From Callipepla californica brunnescens (taxonomy: Eukaryota > Chordata > Aves > Galliformes > Odontophoridae), in NCBI GenBank assembly GCA_023055505.1, contig JALIRH010000002.1, positions 1,922,001-1,986,000 on the forward strand: a stretch of 64,000 bases of DNA, read 5' to 3'. A program made the translations under genes and the position numbers. Positions 1 through 12,333 of this stretch are shown here, in pieces. Numbering within the stretch: the stretch's first letter is position 1; the number at the start of each line of letters is the position of its first letter. Under the pieces are notes generated by a model that was given only the letters and a program-made list of their open reading frames with translations, did not search any database and was not told the DNA's origin.

Positions 1-1986
1 TGAATAGACTTCAGGTAGCTGTTGAATAAGCGTAGCATGCTTACAGTTTTGAATGAAAGTCTGCTTCTAAGTGCTTATATTACAGGGAAACATGTTTGGG
101 TTGTTTTCGTCTGCTATTACAGTGCACTGAGTGTGACTTTTCTTCTTTTTCTTGTTCTGTGTGTCCCTACCTGCACAAATGCAATGTGATTTTCACAGTG
201 TAGTTCTAAATATATAATTTCCTAGCTTAGTTACATTCACAATGGCTTACATTTCAGCAAGGCAGCAGAGAATCTGGCACTGGAATATTTTATTCCATTC
301 ATAAGACTCAATTCAGGGAGAGGAGAAACATTATTGATCTTTCATCAAGTAATTTTTTTCATTCAAGTACTTGCATTGGGCTTTGAAAAGCAGTTCTTAA
401 GCTGAATCCATTTTCCCCCTAGAGAGCAAGCTTGCTATGAGCAGCAGAGGTTTCTGAGAACTGGGCTTACAGATCTCATGTATGAACAGATTGGAACAAT
501 TGAATATTTCCATTGTTCTTCACTGTAACCAAAGAGTTGCTGTGTCTGAGTTCATTTTTTGCTTGGTGCGTCGCGTTCTGCCCGCAAAAGAAGATAGTTT
601 CACCTTACCTGAAACAAAACTCAGAACCTTTTGGTTAATAATTAACTTCCTTAGACCTTTTATTCTGTTTTTTATCATTTTATTACATATTTGTGCCCAG
701 TTCATAACGGGGAAATATCTCTTTGCAGGCCACTGTTTTGGACTACCAGCAATGCATTTTAGTTGTTATTTTCCCCCTGGATATAGCATCCTTCTGGCCA
801 CAGCCTGGGATGTTTTGTTATGGACCATGGATGGTGATTTGCACAATTCCTGTAGCAGCAGTACCTTTTGTGTGTTAGTGCAAAATTTATTGTCCCACAA
901 AATGGGGTCTTCATTCACATGGTTGCTCTTGCAGGTGTTTTATTGGCCAATAAAGGGCCTCATGTTTTTGTAATCTAACTGCTAGGATGTTTTATGACCC
1001 GTTGTCAGCTGGAAGGTGGTGAGGAAGAGAGACTTGTGGTACATTAAGAATTACACATTATTGTCACCTGAGAGTCTGAAGGATCTTTAAATTGATGAAA
1101 TGTGGGACTGATCAGCAGAGAAGCCTCTCCAGTAACATTTCCTTTAAGATTTTGTCTTTTTTTTTTGGAAACTTAATCATTCCTAAAAAGAGACAGGTAC
1201 ATCATTCTGCCAGCTAAATTAAAGTGTTGTTAGAATGGCAATGCAAGTCAGAGTGAAATGTAAGTTGAATGGAAAGGACAGTGAAGGAGATAGGAAGAAG
1301 AGTATTTAGAGATCAGGAACTCAATATTTTGAATGTATTGCACTCTGCACAGGATAAATATATTAATTTTCCTTGCACTTCACAGCTTGCCCTTATGTTC
1401 AGAAAGTTGCAGAGATGTCAGATTTAAAGAGGCATATGAAGTATACAGGATAGAGCAATAGGTGGTGAGTAGGCTGCTGAGATCCATTTCTCTTCCCAGC
1501 ACAGTTCCTTTTAGTCATCTCTGTGCTTCTTTGAAAACAAAATGCAATATGAAAACAAATAAAGCCACAACAAAAAAATCCTGCTCTCAAGCAAACATAG
1601 CGTAAAGCTGTTTTCCATCATATATTACTTTCACATTTTTTTCTTTCTTCCTTCTTTTGCTCACAAATCAGAGAAATCAGATCTGGGCACATGTGCCTCA
1701 AAGGAATGAGGCAGTACCGTTAGCAACTTCGACTTCTTTGCTTCGCTTTGTATTTTAAAATGGCTCTTTCCTCCAGCCAGCTTCCCTATCTGTATACTGC
1801 TGTTCTCCAAAATCACATCTAAGGCAGGAACAAGAGGAGGAGAATGGGAAAAGTAGACTGGTGCAACACTTATAGCTTCTGGGTTTTCTCTTATCAAGGA
1901 GGTTAGGGAGCTGGCCACAAACTTTTGGGCATCCCATGTCAAGATTTGGTTAGGGGACAAGGGTGAGAAGTCCTAATGTCCTTATG

Positions 1987-2146
1987 TGCTCCCTGGAGAG
2001 GTTGTGGAGTCTCCTTCTCTGAGGTCTTCAAAAGCCACCTGGACATGGCCCTGGGCACCTTGTAGTGGCCCTGCAGGACCTGAGGAGGGGTTCCACCAGA
2101 TGGACCCAGAGGTCCCCTCTGACCTCAACCAGTCTTTGATCCTATT
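1987..2146 (+). mobile_element. CR1 LINE 3' fragment
   Basis: Matches the 3' part of avian CR1 in forward orientation: CCTGGAGAGGTTGTGGAGTC, then the ACCTGGACATGGCCCTGGG and GACCTCAACC blocks. It is 5'-truncated and its terminal microsatellite is degenerate. Confidence 0.85.
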
Positions 2147-4185
2147 TGTCATGAAGATGGGAAAGTGTGCTTCAGAAATGCGTGGAGATGCAGCAGGGCA
2201 AGGAATCATGTTCTGGCTTAGGGATTAGGACTGGAATCATGTTTTGGAAATGCAAGGATTTGGGAACATAAGTGTGTTTGTAGAGGTACTACATTAAGAT
2301 CGTGATTTTTATGGGCAGAAAAGTGTGTCCTTGTTCTTTATGATATACGAGAGGTACAGAGGATGCTTTTTCTGTTTAGGATTATGATTTTGCTGTGCAC
2401 AGACTGCAAATTTGTAGTGTAGACTTTTCTGGGAAGACCAGATATACTGAAATCCCAGATGAATAAATCCAAAATCCAATCTTGTCCAATCTTCCTAGAG
2501 TTTCCAGGTGGAAAAGAAAGAGATGTCATGGGACATCCAGGTTATGAGATCCTTATACATCTGTCTTGGAAGCTGAAGCTGTGCCCCTGCTTCTGCTGTT
2601 TCCCCTGCCTCTGCCAGTGATGGTGCTGAAGCAAATTAGACAGATCAAAAGTTCACTAAACACTCAGTTTCTCTGCATGACACTTCACTGTTAATGGATT
2701 TTCCATCTGTCTTCAACATCTGTTGTAAATGCCAGTCCACTTGTACTACTCAGAGAGCTTAATCATATTCACAGTCAAACAGTTACTAGCTTCACTAGGA
2801 AGGTTTATGAAAGGTTTCTTCAGTGCCTAGGAGGAGGATTTCAAACAAACCTGACACCCTGTTGGCTTTCTGTGCCAATAATGCTGATTAAGGAGATCAG
2901 CATGTATCAGACCTTTTTTTACGATTATGAGCTTTATGATTACTTTTCCACCATTTGTCATCTGGGACAGAGTGGTCCATATAACTTATTTGGAATATGT
3001 CCCGTTTGCGGATGTACATCCTTCTGCCTTCTGAAATATGTAGCACTTGATTCATGCTATGGTTAAACATGAAACATTGCTTTTATGCACTGGTGCAGTC
3101 TTTCTTGGATATTTGTGTTTTGTTTTTGAGCTGATCTTCTTGGAGATAATAAACAAGCTATTTTTACACTTCAGACTACCAAAGAATTACTTGGTCATTC
3201 CCTTAGTATTTAGCTTACTTGCTAGTGAAAGGATGAACATTTTTCATGGGCTTATAAGATAACCTGTTCAGTACGCATTGACAATTTCAGTGGTACAATC
3301 ACTGCTAATGCCTTTTCTTTCTCATTTAAAACCTGATCGAAGAACTAGATTTAGGCACATTGCTTAATTTAACTCTATGTACAGGAGCACTTGTGCTTTA
3401 ACGCCTCTAACTGGAAAAACACAAATAATAACAGTAAGATGAAAGGTCTCTTGAGCTGTTAGTTTGCTGTAGATTTCTTGCTCACTTCACAAAATAGCAA
3501 AACACTTCACAGTTGTTTGAGTGGTTTCATTTTTCAATTAAAAAGGCTAGCTTTTAAACAATGTTGTCTTTTCTTAAATGAAGCACGACTTTTCTTGGGT
3601 GAAAATGCCTCTGTCTGAGAAATTTCTGTGATTTCTTCCCTTTTTTCACAGCTTCTGTGAATGTTCTTGCTTACAAAAAGTTTTCCGAGAAAACATAGAA
3701 AAAATCAAAAGCATCTATTAAAAAACAGAATAAGCCTTAAAAGATCTGTGTATCTTCACTGAGATGTTTCATACTTAAAGGTACAAGGCACCAGCCCTTT
3801 TTACCAATGATGGTCTCAGTGTAGTTTCTCAAGGAGAGCTAAAGCAATCAATCACTCGTTCACATCAGTAGAGTGCCCTTCATCTTTACTTTTCATGGTG
3901 CTGTACCAAGTATTAACACCCACGTTAAATGCTAAGCCCTAGAGAGCAAGTGTGGGAAGGATAATAGGCTAAATTAATCTACAGGGCAATTTATCTGTAG
4001 TCCATTTATCCATGTCTTTCCTACAGCATGTAGTGTATGCTCTTCCACAATCGTACACCCAAAATCACTCATCAAATCCATCCAGATTACTTCATCAGCT
4101 GGAATTTGTAGAAACTCAAACACATACACTGATAAGGACATAGGCACAGGAAGTGCATTGTAAGGAGGGGATGGTATTGCACTGG

Positions 4186-4279
4186 GTCGTTTGAGTTGGA
4201 AGAGGTTGTTAAAAGTCATCTAGTCCAATTTCCCTGCAGTGAACGGAGACATCTACAGCTAAGTCAAGGTGCTCAGAAC
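4186..4279 (-). mobile_element. CR1 LINE 3' tail
   Basis: Complement of a CR1 3' end (TTGAGTTGGAAGAGG, CATCTAGTCCAA, CCCTGCAGTGAAC). It abuts a mariner fragment at 4280 with no spacer. Confidence 0.8.
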
Positions 4280-4551
4280 AGAGGTGACCCACTGTTTCAC
4301 AGCTGCTATGACAGCATTGTTGCTAGAAGAATGTTGTCCACACAGTCCATTTTTCATCATCCTGAACAGATGGAAACCAAAAGGTGCTAAATCTGGACTA
4401 CCCAGTGGGTGGGTGTGGTAGGACAGTCCAGCCAAGATTGACAGTGTGCTCTGTTATCTTCAAACTCGTGTGGGGCTTGGTGTTATTGTGTTGCAAGAGA
4501 AAGGTCATCTTCTCCTCAGGACTGACTCATGGAGGACCTGGCCTTGATGAA
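4280..4551 (-). mobile_element. mariner-family transposase fragment
   Basis: Read on the minus strand, this carries the C-terminal part of a mariner transposase: LQHNNTKPHTSLK followed by NLGWTVLPHP. It then shows frameshifted remains of the SPDLAPSDF region and a CVKQWVT-like piece. The residue that should be the second catalytic aspartate reads as asparagine (HNN rather than HDN). Stops and frameshifts make it a dead relic. It is related to the larger copy at 38801-40460. Confidence 0.8.
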
Positions 4552-6107
4552 GCCATGGAAATTAACTGATATCACCTCCCTTTCTTCCAAGAGGATCTGT
4601 TCCATAATCGTCCCCAGTACAGAATAGAGGCTGACATGTCTGTAACTAACCTGTGTTTTTTGTCTGGGAGATACCTAAATCGGGATACACAGCCTCCTTT
4701 TCTTCCTGGTGTTTTTCCCAGAAGTAGCAGCTAATGACTGCAGTAGTATATAATGTGAGAAAAGCTATTTAAGCAGGTAGAACAATCGGCTCTTTTGTCT
4801 GCATGAAGTCTGTGGGAGTCAGTGTATTGCTTTCTGCGTCTGTGGCTTTTAGCCTGCACTCTGCAAAAAGCAACTTACAACAGGAAGTTTGCTTAAATCG
4901 GAGTCCAAGTACGTAATGTTTCCATGAAGATTTGAGAGTTAGAAACATAAGACAATAGCTAGTTCTCGGCAAATTTCAGGGAAGGAGGACCGTTCCTAAA
5001 AGTTCTATATGGTATATGAAACGTTTTCTGTGTTTGTGGATGGGTGTGCAGGACTAAACAAGCATGGTGCTCTCCCTGAAAGTCATCTGATTGCATTAGT
5101 TTCTACTACATAGACCAGAATGATGCAAAACGGAGTCTTAGATGGAAATAATGCTTCTGAAAAGAGATGGAATGACAGCTTTTATCCAAGCTTCAGCAAA
5201 GAGCTGCAGTAAATTATGGGAAGAAAGGCTTGGTAACAATTGTATATGGGTTTTATGTTGCTTTTCTGGCTTTGCAGCAACCATCTCTGCCTTATGCCAC
5301 TAAGAACTGCTGCAAGGATACATCCTAATAACCTTTCCTTCACTGGCAGTAAACCATTAATGCAGAAATGCAAAACGCACAACATAATTAGTACCAGCAA
5401 AGCTATTAATAGTCGTGATCTGAGAACATTTATTCTGGGGTGGTAAAAGGATTACTGGGGCAATACCAGAGGAAATAGTGAATATTAAGAGCTCACAAAT
5501 GGCAGGTGAGTTCCTCAGACTTTAAACAGAGGAACCTGCTTGTTTTTTGCTGAAATGTGGTGCAGGACAGTGGGCTGCTCCAGTACAACATAAGTTGAAA
5601 GAACAGTTGAAAAAAGTACTCGGTTTATTAGCACCTAGAGGAAAAAAAATGACTATCATGATCAGTAGGCACTAGGGTTCATAAAAATGAAATTATGGCA
5701 AATTAAATTAATTTCTGTCTCTGATAAGCTAAGAGGCTTACTGAGTAATGAGAGGGTGGTGTAATGTAGCTCACTTCTGGCAAAGCATTTACAAAGGATC
5801 CAAGGGACTCTTTCATTAGGAAATACAATGAAACTCTGAAAATTAAAACTTGACTTGGGAATGAGAGAAGAAGTCACTTGAGAGGTGACTAGTGGCAGCC
5901 CCAGTGTTAAGCTGCTTCTGTGGGGTCCTGCTTTGAGTGCTCTCTGACTTAAGACCTGATAGACATTGCCTCTGTTAATTCTGATGTAACCTGTAGATGA
6001 TAAAAGGTCAAGAGAGGGTCTTATATAATGTCCTGGATGTGATTTAGTTGAAAAGCACAAACCTGAATTTTTGGCAGCAGGTCATTGAGTGGCTGCTTGC
6101 AGCAGTC

Positions 6108-6196
6108 AACCTCTTCTCCCAGTTAACTAGTGATAGAACAAGACTAGGTGATCCTGTAGGTCTTTTCCAACCATAATGATTCTGTGATGCTATGAC
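6108..6196 (+). mobile_element. CR1 LINE 3' fragment, internally deleted
   Basis: A CR1 body piece (TTCTCCCAGTTAACTAGTGA) is joined directly to the 3' end (AGGTCTTTTCCAACC, then ATGATTCTGTGATGC). The usual sequence of roughly 250 bases between them is missing. Confidence 0.75.
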
Positions 6197-6786
6197 TGGA
6201 CAAATTCAGTAGGGTAATTGCTTTGATTAGATCAATATTCTCTGCACTTTAGTACAAATTGCTTCATCATTTTAAATTATTTTTTTAAGAGGCAACAGTA
6301 AGCAAAAAAATCCATGGTAATTAAAAGGACCATTCAGAATTTTACTAAGCTTTTCTCCATTTCCGTGATGAAATCTGTGAACACTGCTGTCTGACTGAAA
6401 GCAATATGTTCAGAATCTATGGATAAAGTAGTGTCTAACCTATAGCCATGTTCATCTCCAGGGATGATCCAGTGTCAGGTGAAATACCCCTTCTCTTCCC
6501 ACACAACCACAGACCATCCCCTAAGCTCCCTGAAGAAAAATAAGAGCACCATATCTCCTAATATTTTGAAGTGACAAGCAAATTGGAAATCTATGATTCT
6601 TTTATTATAGAAGATTTTGTCGCTTGAATCTTAGAAGTAGCAGTCTGTTTTTCTCCTGGCTTTTATTCAGCTGGATGATTTACACCTATGCAAAGGGGTT
6701 TGCTGACAGAACAGAATTAGAGCTCTTATTTTAGTCTGTTGTAAATGCTTCCTCAACATGCAACAGCAGTTCCTAAAGAATAAGGG

Positions 6787-6804
6787 AAAAAAAAAAAAAA
6801 AAAA
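6787..6804. repeat. Poly(A) tract
   Basis: Uninterrupted run of 18 A. No adjacent SINE or processed gene copy was recognised. Confidence 0.9.
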
Positions 6805-7114
6805 GCATCACTGTGGAGGTGGAACAAGTAGATTTAGCTTTTCTTCCTTTGGTGGCTTTAATGTTACAGTAATAAAGATAGTTTAAGGCTTGGTAAAACA
6901 ACTATTCCTCCTAGCTCATCTTTCTGCTTTGTTTACTTCTGCAATAAATACTCAGAGATGTGAGATGTCCACTGCTTCCATCCCTTCCTGTTTGCAGCCC
7001 CAAGGGATGAGGCTCAGTGTTGACTCTAAGCAGAATTATAACATCATAATCCAGCATATCTTTCCATCCTATTGCAAAGCTAACCTAAGTGTTGGACATG
7101 TCAGCCTGCAAATT

Positions 7115-7250
7115 GCCAGGTTGAATGGGGCCCTCAGCAGCCTCATCTGGTGCATTATTTAGTGCTTGACAACTGTGCCTGCAGCAGGAGGACTGGAACT
7201 AGATAGTCTTTGAGGTCCCTTCCAATCCAAGCCATTCTATGATTCTGTAA
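7115..7250 (+). mobile_element. CR1 LINE 3' tail
   Basis: Forward CR1 3' end: GCCAGGTTGAATGGGGCCCT, GGAACTAGATAGTCTTTGAG and CCATTCTATGATTCTGTAAT. Confidence 0.85.
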
Positions 7251-8069
7251 TTGTATGAGTCTATTAAATATCCTTAGCTCTGCTGTAGGATCAGCCCAGC
7301 TGCATATGAGACACCCAAGAGAGGTGGATTACTGCTGTAGGGTAGGCTTCCCTGCAACATCCTTGGAGGTCCCTCTCTACACAGACTGCAAAGGACCTCC
7401 ATTGGCTTTGCTCTGGAGTTAAATACTTTGGTGAGGTGGAGAGAGAAGAATTAGAGTTTTCAGTAACTAGAAGTACTCCTTGTTGACTGTCCCTGTGATT
7501 AATGCATAAAGATTTATATATTTGCCTTTGTACTTTGGTGTGGTCTATCATGAGGTCTCACACCCCTTCACGAAGTGCAGCTGTACAGCAGGCAAGAATG
7601 TGAATGTTTGTTAGCACCTAGAACGTGAATAATATCCTCATGCGTGCTTGTTGCATCCTTACCTTCTTATGCCTCTGACAACTATGGAGTATATTCACAT
7701 GCACATACTTAAACTATTTCTGCTTGAGCCATAGACTGTGCTTCTCAGTTCTCTGCTTCATATATTATAATTTTTTCTTTATTTTCCACAAGAAAGACTG
7801 CAGTGGCAGGAACTATAGCTGTTGTGTAAAAGGCAAGTGAATGTCTTAAAGAATGCTATGCTCCCTGGCATAGCTGAATACAAACCTACTTGACCACCCA
7901 TCTCTTAAATGTTTACTCGGTAGCAATGCAGTTGAGCTGTGCCAAGTAGGATCCTAAATCTAATGAGTTTTCCCTGTTTTGTACCTGAATATTTACAATT
8001 TTTATTTCCTGATGGGGAAGGAAAACAAAGCTCTTCAGGAGCACAAGTCTTGGGATTGTCTGAGGAAAC

Positions 8070-8812
8070 TGGGGTTGTCTTGTCTTGTCTGAGGAGGCTC
8101 AAGGGAGACCTTATGACTCTACAACTCCTTGAAAGGAGGTTTCAGTGAGGTGGGGATTAGCCTCTTTTCACAGGTAACAGCAATGGGACTAGAGGCCAGT
8201 GGCATCCTGACTTGTATCAGGAATGGTGTGTTGGGCAGGACTAGGGAAGTAATCTTCACCCTGTACTTGACACTGGTGAGTCCCCACCTTGACTACTGTG
8301 TTCAGTTTTGGGCACCTCAGTACAGAAAGGACACTGAGGTGCTGGAGCAGGTCCAGAGAAGGGTAAGAAGGCTTGTGAAGGGCCTGGATAACATGCCTGA
8401 TGAGAAGCGACAGAAGGAACTGGGTCTGTTTAGTCTGGAGAAGTGGAGGCCAAGGGGAGACCTCATTACTCTCTTCAAATACCTGAAAGGTGATTGCAGT
8501 GAGAGTAGGGTTGGCCTCTTCTTACTGGTGACAGGTGACAGGACAAGGGGAAATGGCCTCAAGTTGCATCAGGGGAGGTCTGGCTAGATATCAGAAAAAA
8601 ACTTCTTAACAGAAAGTTAAGTACTGAGGCTCCCCAGGGAGGTGATTGAGTCACCATCCCTGAATGTGTTTAAAATCCATCTGGATGTGGTGCTCAGGGA
8701 CATGATTTAGTGGTGGGTTGTTAGGGTAGTATGGTTTGGTTGCATTTGGACTTGATGACCCTGAAGGTCTTTTCCAACCTGAGTAATTTTATGATTCTGT
8801 GATTCTATGGTC
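8070..8812 (+). mobile_element. CR1 LINE with ORF2 C-terminal remnant
   Basis: This is one of the longer CR1 copies. From about 8190 it keeps an open stretch of CR1 ORF2 C-terminal coding sequence, with motifs such as [24 protein letters not shown] and [11 protein letters not shown]. It then continues through the 3' untranslated region to GATTCTGTGATTCTATGG. The first 120 bases (8070-8190) repeat a CR1 segment that normally lies further 3' (GGCTCAAGGGAGACCTTATG), so the copy is composite: two insertions or an internal rearrangement. It is 5'-truncated and non-functional. Confidence 0.9.
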
Positions 8813-8893
8813 TAGAGCAGTCACAGGCATGGGTTGATGGTTGGACTAGAAGATCTTACTGGTCTTTCCAACCTTAATCATTCTTTGATTCTG
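8813..8893 (+). mobile_element. Second CR1 3' tail in tandem
   Basis: Immediately after the preceding copy there is another CR1 3' end (GTTGGACTAGAAGATCTTAC, TTTCCAACCTTAATC, then TTTGATTCTG). This indicates two tails head to tail. Confidence 0.75.
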
Positions 8894-9024
8894 CAATTAC
8901 TGTGAGTGGCAGCCCGCATGATGGGACAGGACGAAGTCTTTGCTCTGTCAGACTTTGCTATTTCTGTTGCATTTGGGCATTTGAATATTTTGTGTTGACT
9001 TGGTGTCATGGTATTAGGTGGGGT

Positions 9025-9235
9025 CATTGCAGAGTTACACAGAGTCAAAGATGTTTCAGCTTTTCAGTGCCCTGCCAGGAGCTGGGAGGGGACAGAACCA
9101 GGACAACTGACTCACACTGGCCAGTGTGATGTCCTGTATCGTCTACCATCATGCTATGCCATAAAAGCTGGGGAAAAGAAGGAAGAATGGGGGGGGGGAC
9201 ACTGGGAGTGATGGTGTTTATCTTTCCTTCAGTCT
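9025..9235 (+). mobile_element. Probable avian endogenous-retrovirus LTR fragment
   Basis: The segment GGAGCTGGGAGGGGACAGA, a CCATAAAAGCTGGGG block resembling a shifted TATA box, and a G-rich stretch followed by ACACTGGGAGTGATGGTGTT together resemble the promoter and R region of a common bird LTR. No flanking internal viral genes were seen, so this is at most a solo or partial LTR. The identification is from memory of the repeat family. Confidence 0.55.
9190..9198. repeat. Short G tract
   Basis: A run of nine to ten G within the LTR-like segment, following GGAAGAAT. Confidence 0.8.
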
Positions 9236-9740
9236 GTCACTGCAGAGAAGGGAAGCATCTGTCACTGCATCTGCAGCTTCACTATGCTCATTTTAAAACT
9301 GGATAAATAAATTGCAGATACGATCATTCAAAAAACACACTGTAAGCAGCTGCGTGCTGGAGATTATGGATTTAGTGGACCATAGTTCCCTGGTAAAGAA
9401 AACAGCAGCCGTAGGAAATGCTCAGGCAGCAGCGTGACATCTCTTGTATTATTTAGTGCGTTGTCTTTGCAATCTCCGTGCGTACAGAAATGCACAGCAA
9501 GAGGTGTTATTCTTCCTAAGAGATGCCCTTTTCTTTTCCATTCTTAGAGTGCTACTTTTTACAGTACTGCTGTAGCTGGGTAAGTCTTTTATAAAGTTTA
9601 TGTTTTTAGGTACTCCCTATCTCTGTAGACTGTTTTACTTACTGTTGTGTGGAAGACTTCTTGAGAAGCAAATTCTGTTCGTCAGAGATATTCCTTTAAT
9701 TACCTTTCACACTTGCAAGGGGAGAAGAATATAAAGAAAG

Positions 9741-9792
9741 TTAATAATAATAATATTAATAATAATAATATTAATAATAATAGTAATAATAG
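9741..9792. repeat. (AAT)n microsatellite
   Basis: Imperfect AAT/TAA trinucleotide array of about 50 bases, interrupted by ATT and AGT units. Confidence 0.95.
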
Positions 9793-10081
9793 TGACATAT
9801 CTTGTTACCATTACATATTAAAATCAAATCCTGCAGGGAGTGGAGCTTCAAGGCCCTATTTTTGTTGAAGACCTTAATAGCATTTAGTGTAAATTAAATA
9901 TAATCAGTGTCTGATTTCCTGAGCATATCTGTGAGGCTGAAGAATAAGAAGTTAATTGTGCTGACAGCATAGTGGGAACTACTAAAATCAAGCACCAGCA
10001 TGTTAGTTAAAGTGCATTTTGAATTAAGTGGTGGAAAACAAAACTTTTATTTTTTTTTACTCATTCACCCAGATTTTCTTC

Positions 10082-10097
10082 TTTTTTTTTTTTTTTT
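10082..10097. repeat. Poly(T) tract
   Basis: A T run of about 16 bases following TTTTCTTC and ending in GTAGCAG. Confidence 0.85.
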
Positions 10098-11052
10098 GTA
10101 GCAGCTCACTGCAAAGTTTGTGCGACATGTGGATTTGTTATATAAGGTATCTAACATCAAATTTACATTAGAATACAAATGCGTTAGATTCTTTCTGGCT
10201 TTAGAAATTGGGCAGGACCAGACGCATAAGCCTAAAATACCATTTTACTTTGAGGATCAGTGATGGCTGGTATGTAAATCCCTGACGTGTTCAGCAGGCA
10301 GATAATTTAATGAGGTCTGCAAAATAACTGGACGTCAACTCTAGCAATATGAAAGGCTCCGTCTTGAGAAAGCTCCTTATGGAATTCATGCACTTGGTGG
10401 AAAGATTTACTTGATTAAAAGATTGGAGCCGAGTCTAATTGTTTAGTCCTCAGGGTAGGTGATGGGACAGGATTCAATTCCCAGCTCCTTCTCTTGTGAT
10501 GGTGGTATGGAATACTTGAGTGTGGCAAATATGACCTCATCCATCTCAAATTAAAGGTAATATAATTAGTCAGCTGGTGTTGTGGGCCATGCGATCATAA
10601 ATAAATACATTTTGATGAATGGATACAGAAATGTTATCTTAATTTAACTAAGGAGAGCTCAGAAAAACTAACTATCTGATCCAATCTTGTCTTTGTAGTA
10701 GATTGCTTTTCTCTCGTCTATGGTGCTAAAGGATCTATGCCTTCTCTGCACGTGTTCAACCCTTAACATACATCTGAATTACTGTTCTGCACCTAAGAGA
10801 TGTTATCTTTTCTGTCTGCTCAAAGAACTTTATTTTGTGGATGAAAACATCCAGACTTTCCTGGGGCGGTGACTGTTGCAGTTCCTGGTGTGTCTGCTCT
10901 GAACCAGTGAAAATGCAGTGCTTACTGATAAGGCTCAATGTATTTCTAGTTAAAGTTGGGATAGGTAAAGGCTCTGCTTGGGGCTGTCAAAGGAGAGAGA
11001 AGAAATATTGAACTAAGTCTTGAAAGAGATCATCAGTTCTGTCAGAGCAGCA

Positions 11053-11222
11053 GGAATCATAGAATCATTGAGGTTGGAAAAGACCTCTAAGATCATCTGT
11101 CAACCCATCCCCCCATGCACGCTAACCACTCCCCTCAGTGCAGCATCTACCCTCTTGTTGAAAACCTTCAGCAACAGTGAGTCCACCACCTCCTTGAGCA
11201 TCCTGTTGCAAGGCCTCACCAA
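11053..11222 (-). mobile_element. CR1 LINE 3' fragment
   Basis: Complement of a CR1 3' end: ATCATAGAATCATTGAGGTT, GAAAAGACCTCTAAGATCAT, and further on a GTCCACCACCTCCTTGAGCA block. Confidence 0.85.
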
Positions 11223-12242
11223 TAGAAGAAGCTGAAAGGTTGAAACATGCTGTGGGTCTTTGGACAGAAGGGCCCTAATGAGCCACCTTTTCTTTTTATT
11301 TTATTTATTTATTTTTAATCAAAGAGCTTCCATTCACTCCACATCCTGCTGACTCTGAAAAAGAGTAGCTGACAAATGAGTTTTTCACTACAGCTATGAC
11401 TTAAAGATGTCCTCTAAGGAAGAAAAAGATCATTTTCTTTAGGTGTTCTTTGAGCCTTTCCTGAGTTTTTGATTGAAACATAATTGAAAGCCACCCCTTT
11501 CTTCCAAAAAAGATTTGAAGTTCTCTCTGGGGAGGTTTAGAGGCTAAAAATACCCCATTGACCTTAAAATGCTTGGGAACAAGTGGTCTGAGCTAAATCC
11601 CTTTGGGTGGCATTTACATCACTTTCCCCTACTTTGTTTCATCCTGATCAGAGATGCCAACAACCAGTTTGCAAAAAAATATTGTAGTGGAATTTGAGGT
11701 GGAAAAGGGAGGGGAAATTGTAACTCTCTTGGCTTGCTGCCTGCATGTTTTAGTTCTTATATGCACTTCCATATTCCTCTATGCATTGACAGTACTTTGG
11801 AGATAAGCAGGGGAGATGTCATTAGCAGGGAGGTGACCATAATAAGGAAATTTTTCTTGCTCAACGTCTGCCTTTTTCTCTCCCAGGCAACCATACTTTT
11901 CTGTGCAAGGCATCCCACCTCTCTTTCCTATATAACCCTTATTTTTACAAAGTCAGTTGCAGTGCCAACTTTGTGTGATGGCCTAGCTACCTGCCAACCC
12001 CCCACTTTGTCTTCCCTCATTGACTTTTAGGTCCAGAGACATTTTCTTTGTGCAGATAATAGAGGGACGTTTTGAGCAGCTCCTGGCTAGGAGTTCCTAC
12101 AGCCCTCTGTTATTGCTACTCAAGACCCAAGGCTTGCATGATCCTACTATGGCTCCTACTATGCAATTTGGTGAAGCTTTTTAAGTATCTCATTATGCAA
12201 TTAATTTCAATTGCATTTCACATCATCTCTCCTCTTCTGCAG

Positions 12243-12333
12243 GCACGCAACCCAGCAAGAGACCAATAAAACCATCACAACTAGCACCAAAGCCATCAAG
12301 CAGCTGTCTGAAGTTGTCAGAGGCTCATCCAGG
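12243..12333 (+). CDS. TSNARE1: TSNARE1 internal exon A (partial CDS, N-terminal helical region)
   Basis: This is an internal exon of a syntaxin-like t-SNARE gene; its product is expected to act in endosomal membrane fusion. The exon follows a pyrimidine-rich acceptor (CTCTCCTCTTCTGCAG) and ends at an AGG|GTATGT donor. Its first base completes a codon begun in the previous exon, then 30 codons follow, including QQETNKTITTSTKAIKQ and LSEVVRGSSR. This resembles the QQETNKTI segment of vertebrate TSNARE1 and the matching helix of syntaxin-7/12. It ends in phase 0, which fits the next exon. The preceding exon is not recognisable in the 12.2 kb upstream, so the start of the gene lies outside the window. 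The open frame extends about 60 bases past the donor, but that part is intron. Family assignment rests on recalled protein similarity, not a search. Confidence 0.9.

Larger units (their letters stand above)
1..12242 (+). other. TSNARE1: TSNARE1 intron upstream of exon A (3' part)
   Basis: No exon was recognised in this stretch. I looked for coding sequence matching the TSNARE1 segment that should precede exon A and saw none, so this is read as one intron whose 5' end is outside the window. It holds the CR1, mariner, LTR, AAT-repeat and homopolymer features listed separately. The rest (for example 1-1986, 2147-4185, 4552-6107, 9236-11052 and 11223-12242) is unique-looking AT-rich sequence with only chance open frames. 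Confidence 0.7.

Noticed and set aside
482..973. Open frame of 163 codons on the + strand
   Set aside because: No recognisable domain or splice context; composition is Leu/Phe-rich as expected from T-rich intron sequence.
5662..6060. Open frame of 132 codons on the - strand
   Set aside because: No domain recognised, and no similarity seen to CR1 or to TSNARE1; most likely chance.
8129..8587. Open frame of 152 codons with RT-like C-terminal protein similarity
   Set aside because: It is the ORF2 remnant of a truncated CR1 copy, listed as a mobile element rather than a host gene.
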